The notes under the pieces: generated by a model | What the model was told of the DNA's origin: nothing | What the model saw: the letters and a program-made list of their open reading frames with translations, nothing else | Database searches by the model: none | In this document: piece by piece, positions 25,521 through 35,526 of the stretch | How the letters are laid out: each line of letters begins with the position of its first letter | How positions within the stretch are numbered: the stretch's first letter is position 1 | Program-made: the position numbers and the translations under genes | DNA from: Engelhardtia mirabilis | Lineage (GTDB): Bacteria > Planctomycetota > UBA1135 > GCA-002686595 | DNA length: 64,000 nt | Direction of reading: 5' to 3' | Assembly (NCBI GenBank): GCA_007751255.1 | Contig: CP036296.1 | Location: 5,332,001 to 5,396,000, forward strand

Positions 25521-27749
25521 ATGCCCAGCCACACGATCGCGATCGACATCGACAACCTCCCCTGCCCCGCGGGAGCGCCCGAGCCCGGCTCGTGCGTGCG
25601 CGTGGAGCGCGAGGAGGACGGCGCCCTGGTGCGCCTGCGCCTGGATCCGCCCCACCGCGCCAACCCCGTCTTCGACGCGCCCCTTCTGCGTGACCTGGCG
25701 CGGGCCCTGGGCGACGTGGAGCGCGACCCCGCCGTGCGCGGACTGATCGTCTGCGGCCGCGAGCCCTTGGTGTTCTGCTACGGCGCCGACATCGACTCCA
25801 TCTCGGAGCTCGAGTCGGTGGAGGAAGCCACGCGCATCGGCCGCGCGGGGCAGGAGATCTTCCAGCGCCTGCATCGCCTCTCGCGCAGCGGCGGCGGGCG
25901 CGTCACGACCGTGGCCGCGGTCGGCGGGCCGGTGCCCGGCGGCGCCTGCGAGGTCAGCCTGGCCTGCGACTACATCGTGCTGGCCGACGACCCAAGATCG
26001 CGCATCGGCCTGCCCGAGGTGATGCTCGGCATCCTGCCCGGTTGGGGCGGCTGCCAGCGCCTACCGCGGCGGCTCGGTGTGCCCAAGGCGTTGGGCGCGA
26101 TCCTGACCGGCAAGCTCTACGGCGCGCGCCAGGCCAAGAAGCTCGGTCTGGTCGATCGACTGGCCCACCCGGTCTACCTCGATCGCATCGCGGCCGACGT
26201 GGCCACTGGACGCGAGCGCTTGCGGCGCCCGGAGCGTGGCTATTGGACCTGGCTGATCGACCGCAACCCGGCGGCCCTGGCGGTGATCAAGTCCCAGGCG
26301 CGCAAGGGCGTGATGGAGCAGACCAAGGGGCACTATCCGGCGCCCCTGCGCGCCCTCGAGATCGCGGCGGACGCGGTGCGCTCGCCCTTGCAGGAGGGCC
26401 TGCAGCGCGAGGCCGCGGCCCTGGGTCAGCTCGCCCTGAGTCCCCAGTCGCGGGCCCTGGTTCGCATCTTCCGTACCGGCGAGGCGGTCAAGCGCCGCGC
26501 GGCGGGCGCTGACGGTGAGAAGCCGGCTCGCTTCACCCGCGCGGCCGTGCTGGGCGCGGGGATCATGGGCGGCGGCATCGCCAGCCTGTTGGCCGAGAAG
26601 CGCATTCCCACGCGGCTCAAGGACCTGGCCCAACACCAACTCGACGAGGCCCAGAGTGCCCACGAGCAGCGCATCGCCAAGAAGCGCAAGCGCCGCAGCC
26701 TCGAGGCCTACCAGGCCGACGCCGCCATCGATCGCCTCGAGCTGACGCGCGAGGACCTGGGCTTCGCCTCCTGCGACTTCCTGATCGAGGCCATCGCCGA
26801 ACGCCTGGACGTCAAGCGCGCGGTGCTCGGGCAGTTCGCCGAGTTCGTCGGCCCCGACACGGTCATCGCGACCAACACCTCGTCGCTCTCGGTCGACGCC
26901 ATCGCCGACGGCCTGCCGCACCCCGAGCGGGTGATCGGCATGCACTTCTTCAACCCGGTGGCCAAGATGCCGCTGGTCGAGGTGATCCGCGGGGCCGCGA
27001 CCAGTGACGCGGTGGTGCGCCGCGTGGTGCAGCTCGCCATCGACCTGGGCAAGACCCCGGTGGTCTGCGCCGACGCGCCGGGCTTCGTGGTCAACCGCCT
27101 GCTGGCGCCTTACCTCGACGAGGCCATGCGCCTGTTCGAGAGCGGCAGCGCCCCCGCCGAGCTGGATCGCCTGGCCCTGGGCTTCGGCCTGCCGATGGGC
27201 CCGTTCACCCTCTTGGACGAAGTCGGCCTCGACATCGGCGCCCACACCGTGGCGTCGCTCGAGGCAGCGTTTGGCGAGCGCATGGCGCCCTCGAAGGTGC
27301 TCGAGCCCCTGGTCGCGGCGGGGCACCTGGGCAAGAAGTCCGGGCGCGGCATCTTCCTGTACGGCAAGGGCGAGGACGGCGACGAGCTGAACCCGGCCCT
27401 GCGCCGTCCGGCCTCCGCGCCGGCGGTGTCCTCACTCTCGAGCGAGGATCGCGTGGACCGCATGGTCCTGCCGATGGTCAACGAGGCCGCGCGGATCCTG
27501 GCCGAAGGCGTGGTCGAGAGCGCCGCCGAGTTGGACCTGGCCACCGTCTACGGCATGGGCTTCGCGCCCTTCCGCGGCGGGGTGTTGGCCTACGCCGACG
27601 CCCGCGGCCTGGCCAACGTGGTCGAGCGGCTGCGGGAGCTGGCGGCTTCGCCCGAGGTGTCCAAGCGCGAGGGCGGCCGGGCGCGTTTCGAGCCCTGCGA
27701 GCCGCTGGTCGAGCTGGCGGCCTTGGGCGGGACCTTCTACGGGTCCTGA
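25521..27749 (+). CDS. fadJ: Bifunctional enoyl-CoA hydratase / 3-hydroxyacyl-CoA dehydrogenase
   Basis: A 742-residue FadB/FadJ-type protein. The N-terminal crotonase domain has GADIDSISEL, the oxyanion segment PVPGGACEVSLACDY and IGLPEVMLGILPGWGG, so both catalytic Glu residues are present. The dehydrogenase part starts with AAVLGAGIMGGGIA (Rossmann motif, about residue 345), has the catalytic His in GMHFFNPVAKMP and ends with two HCDH C-terminal domains. It hydrates trans-2-enoyl-CoA and oxidises the 3-hydroxyacyl-CoA with NAD. Whether it is closer to FadB or FadJ cannot be decided by eye. A family A palindrome lies 11 bases after the stop. Confidence 0.92.
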   Translation: MPSHTIAIDIDNLPCPAGAPEPGSCVRVEREEDGALVRLRLDPPHRANPVFDAPLLRDLARALGDVERDPAVRGLIVCGREPLVFCYGADIDSISELESVEEATRIGRAGQEIFQRLHRLSRSGGGRVTTVAAVGGPVPGGACEVSLACDYIVLADDPRSRIGLPEVMLGILPGWGGCQRLPRRLGVPKALGAILTGKLYGARQAKKLGLVDRLAHPVYLDRIAADVATGRERLRRPERGYWTWLIDRNPAALAVIKSQARKGVMEQTKGHYPAPLRALEIAADAVRSPLQEGLQREAAALGQLALSPQSRALVRIFRTGEAVKRRAAGADGEKPARFTRAAVLGAGIMGGGIASLLAEKRIPTRLKDLAQHQLDEAQSAHEQRIAKKRKRRSLEAYQADAAIDRLELTREDLGFASCDFLIEAIAERLDVKRAVLGQFAEFVGPDTVIATNTSSLSVDAIADGLPHPERVIGMHFFNPVAKMPLVEVIRGAATSDAVVRRVVQLAIDLGKTPVVCADAPGFVVNRLLAPYLDEAMRLFESGSAPAELDRLALGFGLPMGPFTLLDEVGLDIGAHTVASLEAAFGERMAPSKVLEPLVAAGHLGKKSGRGIFLYGKGEDGDELNPALRRPASAPAVSSLSSEDRVDRMVLPMVNEAARILAEGVVESAAELDLATVYGMGFAPFRGGVLAYADARGLANVVERLRELAASPEVSKREGGRARFEPCEPLVELAALGGTFYGS

Positions 27750-27760
27750 GCCCGCGGGCC

Positions 27761-27892
27761 GCGGTGTAGCCGTTCGTACGGTGCCAGGACGAAACCGCCG
27801 CCTAACCGACCTCGACCAGCCGCCGTTGGCGGCTGGTCGAGGTCGGTTAGGCGGCAGTTTTGTGCCTGGCACCGTACGAACGGCTACACCGC
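27761..27892. repeat. Near-perfect 64/65-bp inverted repeat with GTT loop (palindrome family A)
   Basis: Arms 27761-27824 and 27828-27892 match except for one single-base gap and two mismatches. The core GTTCGTACGGTGCCAGG and CCGCCGCCTA is shared with the element at 19024, but the innermost 20 bases and outermost 10 bases differ from that copy and remain self-complementary. It lies between fadJ and tkt, which read in the same direction. Confidence 0.95.
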
Positions 27893-27925
27893 ATGAATCG
27901 GGCGTGAGCGCGGTGGCGGGTCGGC

Positions 27926-27932
27926 GTATCCT
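27926..27932 (+). promoter_or_regulatory. Candidate -10 box GTATCCT upstream of transketolase
   Basis: GTATCCT lies 36 bases before the ATG at 27969 and just after a palindrome. The identical heptamer lies 43 and 49 bases before the genes at 30343 and 50162. Confidence 0.4.
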
Positions 27933-27968
27933 CCGACCTCCCCCTCCCCCCGCGCCCGGACCCGAGCG

Positions 27969-29987
<2,019 letters not shown>

Positions 29988-29995
29988 GCGGGGAT

Positions 29996-30128
29996 CTGGG
30001 CGTACGGTTGGGCGTACGGTGGCGGGACCATCTGGCCCAACGGCCGCCAACGGCGTTGCGATTCGCAACGCCGTTGGCGGCCGTTGGGCCAGATGGTCCC
30101 GCCACCGTACGCCCAACCGTACGCCCAG
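29996..30128. repeat. Perfect 65-bp inverted repeat with ATT loop (palindrome family B)
   Basis: Arms 29996-30060 and 30064-30128 are exact reverse complements over 65 bases. The outer part of each arm contains GGGCGTACGGT twice. A further partial half-copy (CCACCGTACGCCCA) follows at about 30129-30143. It starts nine bases after the transketolase stop. The remaining 200 bases to the next gene hold a GTATCCT box and nothing else recognisable. Confidence 0.97.
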
Positions 30129-30292
30129 CCACCGTACGCCCAGATCGTCCCGCCACCCACCCCCGCACGAGGCTCTCGATCCTCCAGGCTCGCGGCCATC
30201 CTGCCGATGGTCCACGTCTCAGGGCCAACTCCGGGGGGGCGCCGCGCGTAGGGCGACGGTTCCCCCGCCGACGACCCGGGCGCCGCTGCCGG

Positions 30293-30299
30293 GTATCCT
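30293..30299 (+). promoter_or_regulatory. Candidate -10 box GTATCCT upstream of the membrane/TPR gene
   Basis: GTATCCT lies 43 bases before the ATG at 30343, identical to the boxes at 27926 and 50106. No clear -35 element is seen. Confidence 0.4.
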
Positions 30300-30342
30300 C
30301 TGCGCCCCAACCCGGCCCCCGCCCCCCCTCCCCATCAGCCCC

Positions 30343-33300
30343 ATGACCGCCAACGCCCCCGCCGGCGCCGCCCCCAAGGAGGGCTCGAACCCCCTCGAGC
30401 TGGCCCTGGTCGCGCTCCTCGCGATCGCCTGCCTCCTGACGCCCTACCTGTTCTCGTCGCCCACGACCACGGGCGGCAGCGTGGGCAACGAACTGGTCTT
30501 CGACGGCCGCGAGCTCCTGACCCAGCACGAGGTCCTGAGCGCGATCCCCGAGGAGCCCGGGCGCCTGTTCGAGACGCTGACGACCTCCTGGTGGGGCGAT
30601 GCCTACGCCGAGCAGAAGCTCTATCGCCCCGCGTCCAGCTTCGTCCTGGGCCTGGGTGGTGTGGTCTCGGGTGAACGCTACGACCCGGCCAATCCGGGCT
30701 CGGCGGCGGTTCCGTACAAGCTCTTCGCGGTCAGCCTGAAGGTCATCTGCGCGCTGTTGGTGGTCGAGTTGGGGGCGCTGCTGCTCGGCTCCCGACGTCG
30801 CGGATTCATCGCTGGCCTACTCTTCGCGACGCTGCCCGTGCACGGGGAGGCGATCTTCGACGTGGCCGGCACGGCGGAGCTCTTGTGCGCCGCCTTCTCC
30901 CTGGCGGCGTGGACCGCGTGGTTGAAAGCCGGCGACCGGCCGTTCGAGAAGCCCTTGGCATTGGGCGCGAGCCTGCTGCTGCTGTTCGGCGCGATCCACG
31001 CCAAGGAGAGCGCCTACGCCCTGCCGCTCTTGTTCTTCCTCGGCGACATCGGTCGCGTGCGCGAGGGCGGCTTCGGAGCGGGGGTCAAGCACGCCCTCTC
31101 CAAGCTGCCGGCCCTGGCGGCCTGCGCCGTGGTGATCGGAGTCTCCCTGGGCCTGCGGATGGCGGTGCTGGGCTCCATCGCGCCCGCTGCCGGCAGCCTT
31201 TCGCCGATCGACAACCCGCTGCTCGACACCGACCCGCTGACCCGCGCCATGAACGCGGTTCGCATCCTCGTCGGTGGTCTCGGCACGGCCGTGGGTCTGA
31301 ACCCCTTCTCGGGCAACTGGGGTTTCAGCGCCGACTACTCGATGAGCCAGATCCCGGTGCTGGGCGCCTTCGCGCCGGCCAACCTGGGCGCGCTGGCGGT
31401 GCTGATCGCGATCCTCGGCGGGTCCGTGCTGCTGTTCAAGAAGTGCCGCACGCGAGCGTCCTTGGTGCTGTGCTACTTCGGCGCGCTGCTGATCGTGTCG
31501 AACCTGTTCGTGCCGATCGGGACGATCTTCGCCGAGCGCCTGCTGTTCTTCCCCACCGCGATCCTGGCCCTGTTCCTCGCGCCGTTCCTCGCCGGCCTGG
31601 GCTCCATCGGTGTGATCGTGGCCGTGGTCATCGCCCTGGGCAACGGCTACTGGACCTACAACCGCGCCGACGTCTGGCACGACAACGCCAACCTGTGGCG
31701 CGACACGGCGAACAAGACCTCTCCTGACTCCGCGCGGGCGCAGTTCAACCACGGCGTCGCCCTGGCTCGGGAGCAGCTCTATCCCTTGGCGGAGTCGAGC
31801 TTCGAGAAGGCGCTCGAGATCGCGCCCGACTTCGACCTGGCCCGCATCCAGCAGGCGGCGGCGCTGATGGCGTCCTTCCGCACCGAGGAGGCGCTGGTGC
31901 CCCTGCGCGCCGTGGTCATCAACCAAGTGGTCGCGGACGACTTCAAGTACGAGCGCGACCCGGTCGTCGGCCTGCTCAACGTCGACCTCTTGCTGTTCCA
32001 GATCACGCAGATCGACGCCATGGACGCGGGCGGCGATCCCGAGCGTCACCTGGCGTGGCTCGATGGCCTGATCGAGGAGGGCTACGAGAGCCCCTTCGCG
32101 CACCTCTACCGCGCGGAGACCCTCAGCAAGCTGGGACGCAACGCCGAGGCCGAGGCGGCCTTCCGTCGCTCGCTCGAGATCGAGCCGACCCCGGCGGCCG
32201 TGCGCGGCTTCGGCAGCTTCCTGCGGATCCGCGGGCGCAACGAAGAGGCCCTGGCCCTGTACCAGTCCGAGATCGGTCGACTGGGCAGCGAGAGCACCGA
32301 CGCCAACGACAAGGCGGCGTCGATCGAGTTCAAGCTGCAGGAGGCCGACCTCGAGTACCTGCGCGACCCGGCCCGGGCGAACCAGTTGGTCTCGGCTCTG
32401 ATCGAGGCCGGCGGGATGACGCCCGACCAACTGTCGCGCGCCCTGATCCTGCGAGCCCAGACGCGCCTGGACCTGGTCCCCGCCTCGGACAGCCTGGCCG
32501 CGGCCACCGCGGTGGCCGACAGCGCCCGTGACCTGCAGAAGGCCCTGGGCACCTACCAAGGCCAGTCCGAGCAGTCCTACATCGCCCTCTACATGCTGGT
32601 CGACCTGTTGATGCAGCAGGGTCGCGTGGGCATGGCCGAGGCCACGATTCTCGAGCTGGTGGCCTTCCGCCGCGCGCCGGTGCTGCACGGCCGCCTGGGC
32701 GAGCTGTATGCCAACACCGGCAACCACGACAAGGCCGCCGAGCAGTTCGAGCTCTCCACCTCGGGCCTGGCCGACGAGACCGGCGCGCCCTTGGATCCGG
32801 GCATCTACGTGCGCACGCGCATGCTCCAGCTCCACAACCTCGCCGCCCTTGGAGGTCGCGAGGCGGAGATCGCCGAGATCATCGGCGCCGAGCGCGCGCG
32901 CGCCGATGCCGCAGCGGCCTCGATCGACGCCTACTGGTCCGCGGCGACCGGCGACTGGTCGGCCCTGGAGGCCGCCATCATCGACCTGCGCGACCGGGTC
33001 CCGGGACTCAGCGTCCAGGCGACCATCGGCCAGCTCGAGGACTACCGGCAAGTCGCCCAGGCGCTCGCGGTCTCCGACCTCGACCTAGGGTCGCTAACCC
33101 GCCAGGCCCAGCTCGCCCTGGAGCTCTACAACTACCCGCGGGCCAAGAGCGCCATCGAGCGCGCCTTGGACCTGACCCCCGACAGCGACACCGACGGACG
33201 AGCCTTCCGCACGTCGATCCTGGCCCAGGTGCTCGAGCGCACCGGCAACCCGGCCGGAGCGCTCGAGGCACTCCAAGCCGTCGCCGCGTTGGAAGGTGTG

Positions 33301-33366
33301 TCCGTCGACGGACGCGCCTTCCTCGGCGAACAGATCGAGCGCCTCGAGGCACTGCTGAGCACCTGA
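30343..33366 (+). CDS. Large membrane protein with C-terminal TPR repeats (GT-C/TMTC-like)
   Basis: A 1007-residue protein from the ATG at 30343. Residues about 15-445 hold roughly ten hydrophobic segments. The first periplasmic loop has DGRELLTQHE and a later YRPASSFVLG, a layout similar to GT-C mannosyltransferase-like proteins with TPRs. From about residue 465 the protein is soluble, with helix pairs such as HGVALAREQLYPLAESSFEKALEIAP-like units (seen in parts) repeated to the C-terminus, probably ten or more TPRs. The TPRs would bind partner proteins or acceptors. A glycosyltransferase role is inferred from architecture; no catalytic residue is proven. A strong terminator follows. Confidence 0.75.
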   Translation: MTANAPAGAAPKEGSNPLELALVALLAIACLLTPYLFSSPTTTGGSVGNELVFDGRELLTQHEVLSAIPEEPGRLFETLTTSWWGDAYAEQKLYRPASSFVLGLGGVVSGERYDPANPGSAAVPYKLFAVSLKVICALLVVELGALLLGSRRRGFIAGLLFATLPVHGEAIFDVAGTAELLCAAFSLAAWTAWLKAGDRPFEKPLALGASLLLLFGAIHAKESAYALPLLFFLGDIGRVREGGFGAGVKHALSKLPALAACAVVIGVSLGLRMAVLGSIAPAAGSLSPIDNPLLDTDPLTRAMNAVRILVGGLGTAVGLNPFSGNWGFSADYSMSQIPVLGAFAPANLGALAVLIAILGGSVLLFKKCRTRASLVLCYFGALLIVSNLFVPIGTIFAERLLFFPTAILALFLAPFLAGLGSIGVIVAVVIALGNGYWTYNRADVWHDNANLWRDTANKTSPDSARAQFNHGVALAREQLYPLAESSFEKALEIAPDFDLARIQQAAALMASFRTEEALVPLRAVVINQVVADDFKYERDPVVGLLNVDLLLFQITQIDAMDAGGDPERHLAWLDGLIEEGYESPFAHLYRAETLSKLGRNAEAEAAFRRSLEIEPTPAAVRGFGSFLRIRGRNEEALALYQSEIGRLGSESTDANDKAASIEFKLQEADLEYLRDPARANQLVSALIEAGGMTPDQLSRALILRAQTRLDLVPASDSLAAATAVADSARDLQKALGTYQGQSEQSYIALYMLVDLLMQQGRVGMAEATILELVAFRRAPVLHGRLGELYANTGNHDKAAEQFELSTSGLADETGAPLDPGIYVRTRMLQLHNLAALGGREAEIAEIIGAERARADAAAASIDAYWSAATGDWSALEAAIIDLRDRVPGLSVQATIGQLEDYRQVAQALAVSDLDLGSLTRQAQLALELYNYPRAKSAIERALDLTPDSDTDGRAFRTSILAQVLERTGNPAGALEALQAVAALEGVSVDGRAFLGEQIERLEALLST

Positions 33367-33386
33367 GCGACGCACGCTTCGATCCA

Positions 33387-33425
33387 GCGAGGGCGCCCCA
33401 CCGCAATGCGGTCGGGCGCCCTCGC
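33387..33425 (+). terminator. Intrinsic-type hairpin after the TPR gene
   Basis: GCGAGGGCGCCC at 33387-33398 pairs perfectly with 33414-33425, and ACCGC/GCGGT inside extend the stem around an AAT loop. CGTTTC follows, a weak T tract. It lies 20 bases after the stop at 33366. The rest of the 306-base convergent gap, apart from the next hairpin, shows nothing recognisable. Confidence 0.75.
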
Positions 33426-33604
33426 TCGTTTCGGACCGCCCTGCGCGAGTTCGCGAGGAATCCGCGAGGCGCTGGGACCGCGCCGCTCGGGATCGAGCGC
33501 GGCAAGTCGTCGTCGAGGTTGCAAAGGCGCAGATCGACTCGCCGACTCGGACCTCGAGCTGCAGACTCGGCCCGCGAACGGGCCAGAACCCGGCGGGGAC
33601 GGCC

Positions 33605-33661
33605 CTAGCCGGAAGGGGTGAGAAGGCCGATCTCCTGGCCGTAGTCACCCCGTCCGGCTAG
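33605..33661 (-). terminator. Hairpin after the OLD-like gene
   Basis: Arms 33605-33621 (CTAGCCGGAAGGGGTGA) and 33645-33661 pair over 17 bases with one mismatch; GGCC pairs lie inside the 23-base loop. It sits 11 bases beyond the stop of the minus-strand gene and could act from both sides. Confidence 0.65.
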
Positions 33662-33672
33662 ATCCAGGTCCC

Positions 33673-35478
33673 TCAATCCTCGCTCGCGGCGGCCGAGGTA
33701 CGCGCCGCCAGCGCGCGCTCGGCGGCCGCGCGAATCGACGCCGTCAAGCGCCGCGCGGCCTCCGCAAGGGGCGCCGGCAAGTCATCCATCGACTGCGCCG
33801 CCGCCATCCGCTCCTCGAGGACGCGGGCGATCGCCGCCTTGGGATAGCGTTGGCCCGCGGCTTCGAGGGCGTGGGACAGGCGCAGGGCGAGGCTGGTGCT
33901 CGGCTCGCTGCCGCCGTCGCGGGCGCGGTCGAGTGCCTCGGCTGCCGCGCTGCCGCAGACCTCGCGCGCCGCGCTCAGGTAGTAGTCGAGCGGAAACAGG
34001 TCCTCGATCGTGGCGTTCTCGAGCTCCATTCCGGCGGCCGGCGCGAGCTGCAGGAGCTGCACGTGCCAGTGGGCGCCGGCGTCGCGACTGACCTCGCGCA
34101 GCTCTCGATAGGCTGCGACCCCGGCGTCGTCGAAGTCGAGCAGCACGATCACCCCCAGACCCTTGCGCCCCAGGAACTCCGCCACCGCGACCACCTCTCG
34201 CACGCCGCCCGCGCTGATCACGCCCAGATCGTCGGGCAGGCCAGGCTCGCCGGAACGGTCCAGCAGGCGACCCAGGGCCTTGACGATCAACTCGTCGGTC
34301 GCGCCCTCGACGATCAGGTTCAGCTCGTCGATGCGGAAGGATGCACGCCCGGTCATGCCGAGCACCGAGCGCACGACCAGGTCGCGCCCCGCGTCGTGGG
34401 CGTGCCAGGCCACGGCTCCCGCCCGCGGTGCCGGGGTCAGGGCCAGGACCTGCTCGGAGTACTGCAGGTCCACGTCGAAGGGCAGCCGGGAGGTGTAGAC
34501 CACCTGGGCTCCCGCCTGGGCGAGTCGCTCGACCATGGCGTGCAGCCGGCCGCGCGCTTCGCCGCGGAAGAATCGGCCGGGGCCGTCGAGCAGGCACAGG
34601 GGGCGCGAGCGGGGGCCGCCGAAGGCCGCCATCAGGCGCAGCTCCAGGGTCAGGCGGTAGCGCTCGGGCGGCGGCAGCTCGTCGAGCGGCACGCGCACGC
34701 CACCCAACTCGAAGTCCAAGAGCAGTCGGCCGCGGTCGATGCCCAGGTGCAGGGCCGAACCCAAGCCACGCGCCGCGAGGGCCTGGCCCAGGGCGACGCT
34801 GGCCTCGCTCACCCGCCGCGCGGCGCGGTCCCCCGCCAGCGCTGCATCGTCCAACCCCACCCGGGACAGGAGGCTGGCCAGGGCTGCGATGCCGGAGTCG
34901 ACGGTGGACGAGCGCGCGGGCGACAGGTCCTGACCCGCGATGGCTCCGGGTAGGAAGGGGTCGTGCCCCGCGTGGACGATGCGGGGCAGGTGTTCCTGCA
35001 CGAAGGCGGTCAGGGCCGGGCTGCCGCCGAAGCGCTCGTGGCCGTTGGCGAGCTCGTCCCCGGCCGGATCGCCACACCAGGCCTCGGTCACGAACTCACC
35101 CGCGAAGGTGCGACCCACGCGCACGCCGCAGGCGTCGGCAGCGACGGCGCCCTGCTCGACCAGGCGCGCGCGCGCCGACTCGCCCAAGCGGTAGGCCGTG
35201 AGGCAGGGCACCTGGTCGGCATCGCGTCGTTGTCGTCGATCGTGGGGCCAGTCGCGCTCCAGGGAGTAGGGCGAGGACGTGTCGGGATCGAGCCCGCGCA
35301 GGGCTCGGATCAGGGTCGTCTTGCCGGAAGGCTGACTGCCGACCAGAGCCGTGATCTGCGCCAGGGGCACGAAGCCCGAGTCGCGCACCGTGCGGAACAT
35401 CCGCACCCGGAAGCCCACGAGTCCGAGCGGCTGCTCGTCGCGCTCGGGCGGGACGTCGGTGGGTCGCGGGCGATCCAA
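33673..35478 (-). CDS. OLD-family-like ATPase/TOPRIM protein
   Basis: A 601-residue protein. FRVRMFRTVRDSGFVPL then ALVGSQPSGKTTLIRAL gives a SMC/ABC-like N-terminal lobe with Walker A; PLCLLDGPGRFF occupies the Walker B position but has Gly where the catalytic Glu is expected, and the signature motif is not obvious. The C-terminal third has LIVEGATDELIVKALGRLL and GVIVLLDFDDAG, the E and DxD motifs of a TOPRIM domain. This order is that of OLD nucleases, some of which (including GajA of Gabija) act in phage defence. No UvrD-like partner helicase is adjacent. The start is a TTG at 35478 and is tentative. It is a candidate defence or DNA-repair nuclease. Confidence 0.75.
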   Translation of the reverse strand: MDRPRPTDVPPERDEQPLGLVGFRVRMFRTVRDSGFVPLAQITALVGSQPSGKTTLIRALRGLDPDTSSPYSLERDWPHDRRQRRDADQVPCLTAYRLGESARARLVEQGAVAADACGVRVGRTFAGEFVTEAWCGDPAGDELANGHERFGGSPALTAFVQEHLPRIVHAGHDPFLPGAIAGQDLSPARSSTVDSGIAALASLLSRVGLDDAALAGDRAARRVSEASVALGQALAARGLGSALHLGIDRGRLLLDFELGGVRVPLDELPPPERYRLTLELRLMAAFGGPRSRPLCLLDGPGRFFRGEARGRLHAMVERLAQAGAQVVYTSRLPFDVDLQYSEQVLALTPAPRAGAVAWHAHDAGRDLVVRSVLGMTGRASFRIDELNLIVEGATDELIVKALGRLLDRSGEPGLPDDLGVISAGGVREVVAVAEFLGRKGLGVIVLLDFDDAGVAAYRELREVSRDAGAHWHVQLLQLAPAAGMELENATIEDLFPLDYYLSAAREVCGSAAAEALDRARDGGSEPSTSLALRLSHALEAAGQRYPKAAIARVLEERMAAAQSMDDLPAPLAEAARRLTASIRAAAERALAARTSAAASED

Positions 35479-35526
35479 GGTCGGTTCGAGCTCCGAGCGG
35501 CGGCGTGGTGAGGAGGACGACCCCGA

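Noticed and set aside
30817-33051. Long minus-strand open frame opposite the TPR gene
   Set aside because: The plus-strand frame has membrane helices and TPRs; the minus frame is low-complexity and lacks recognisable features.
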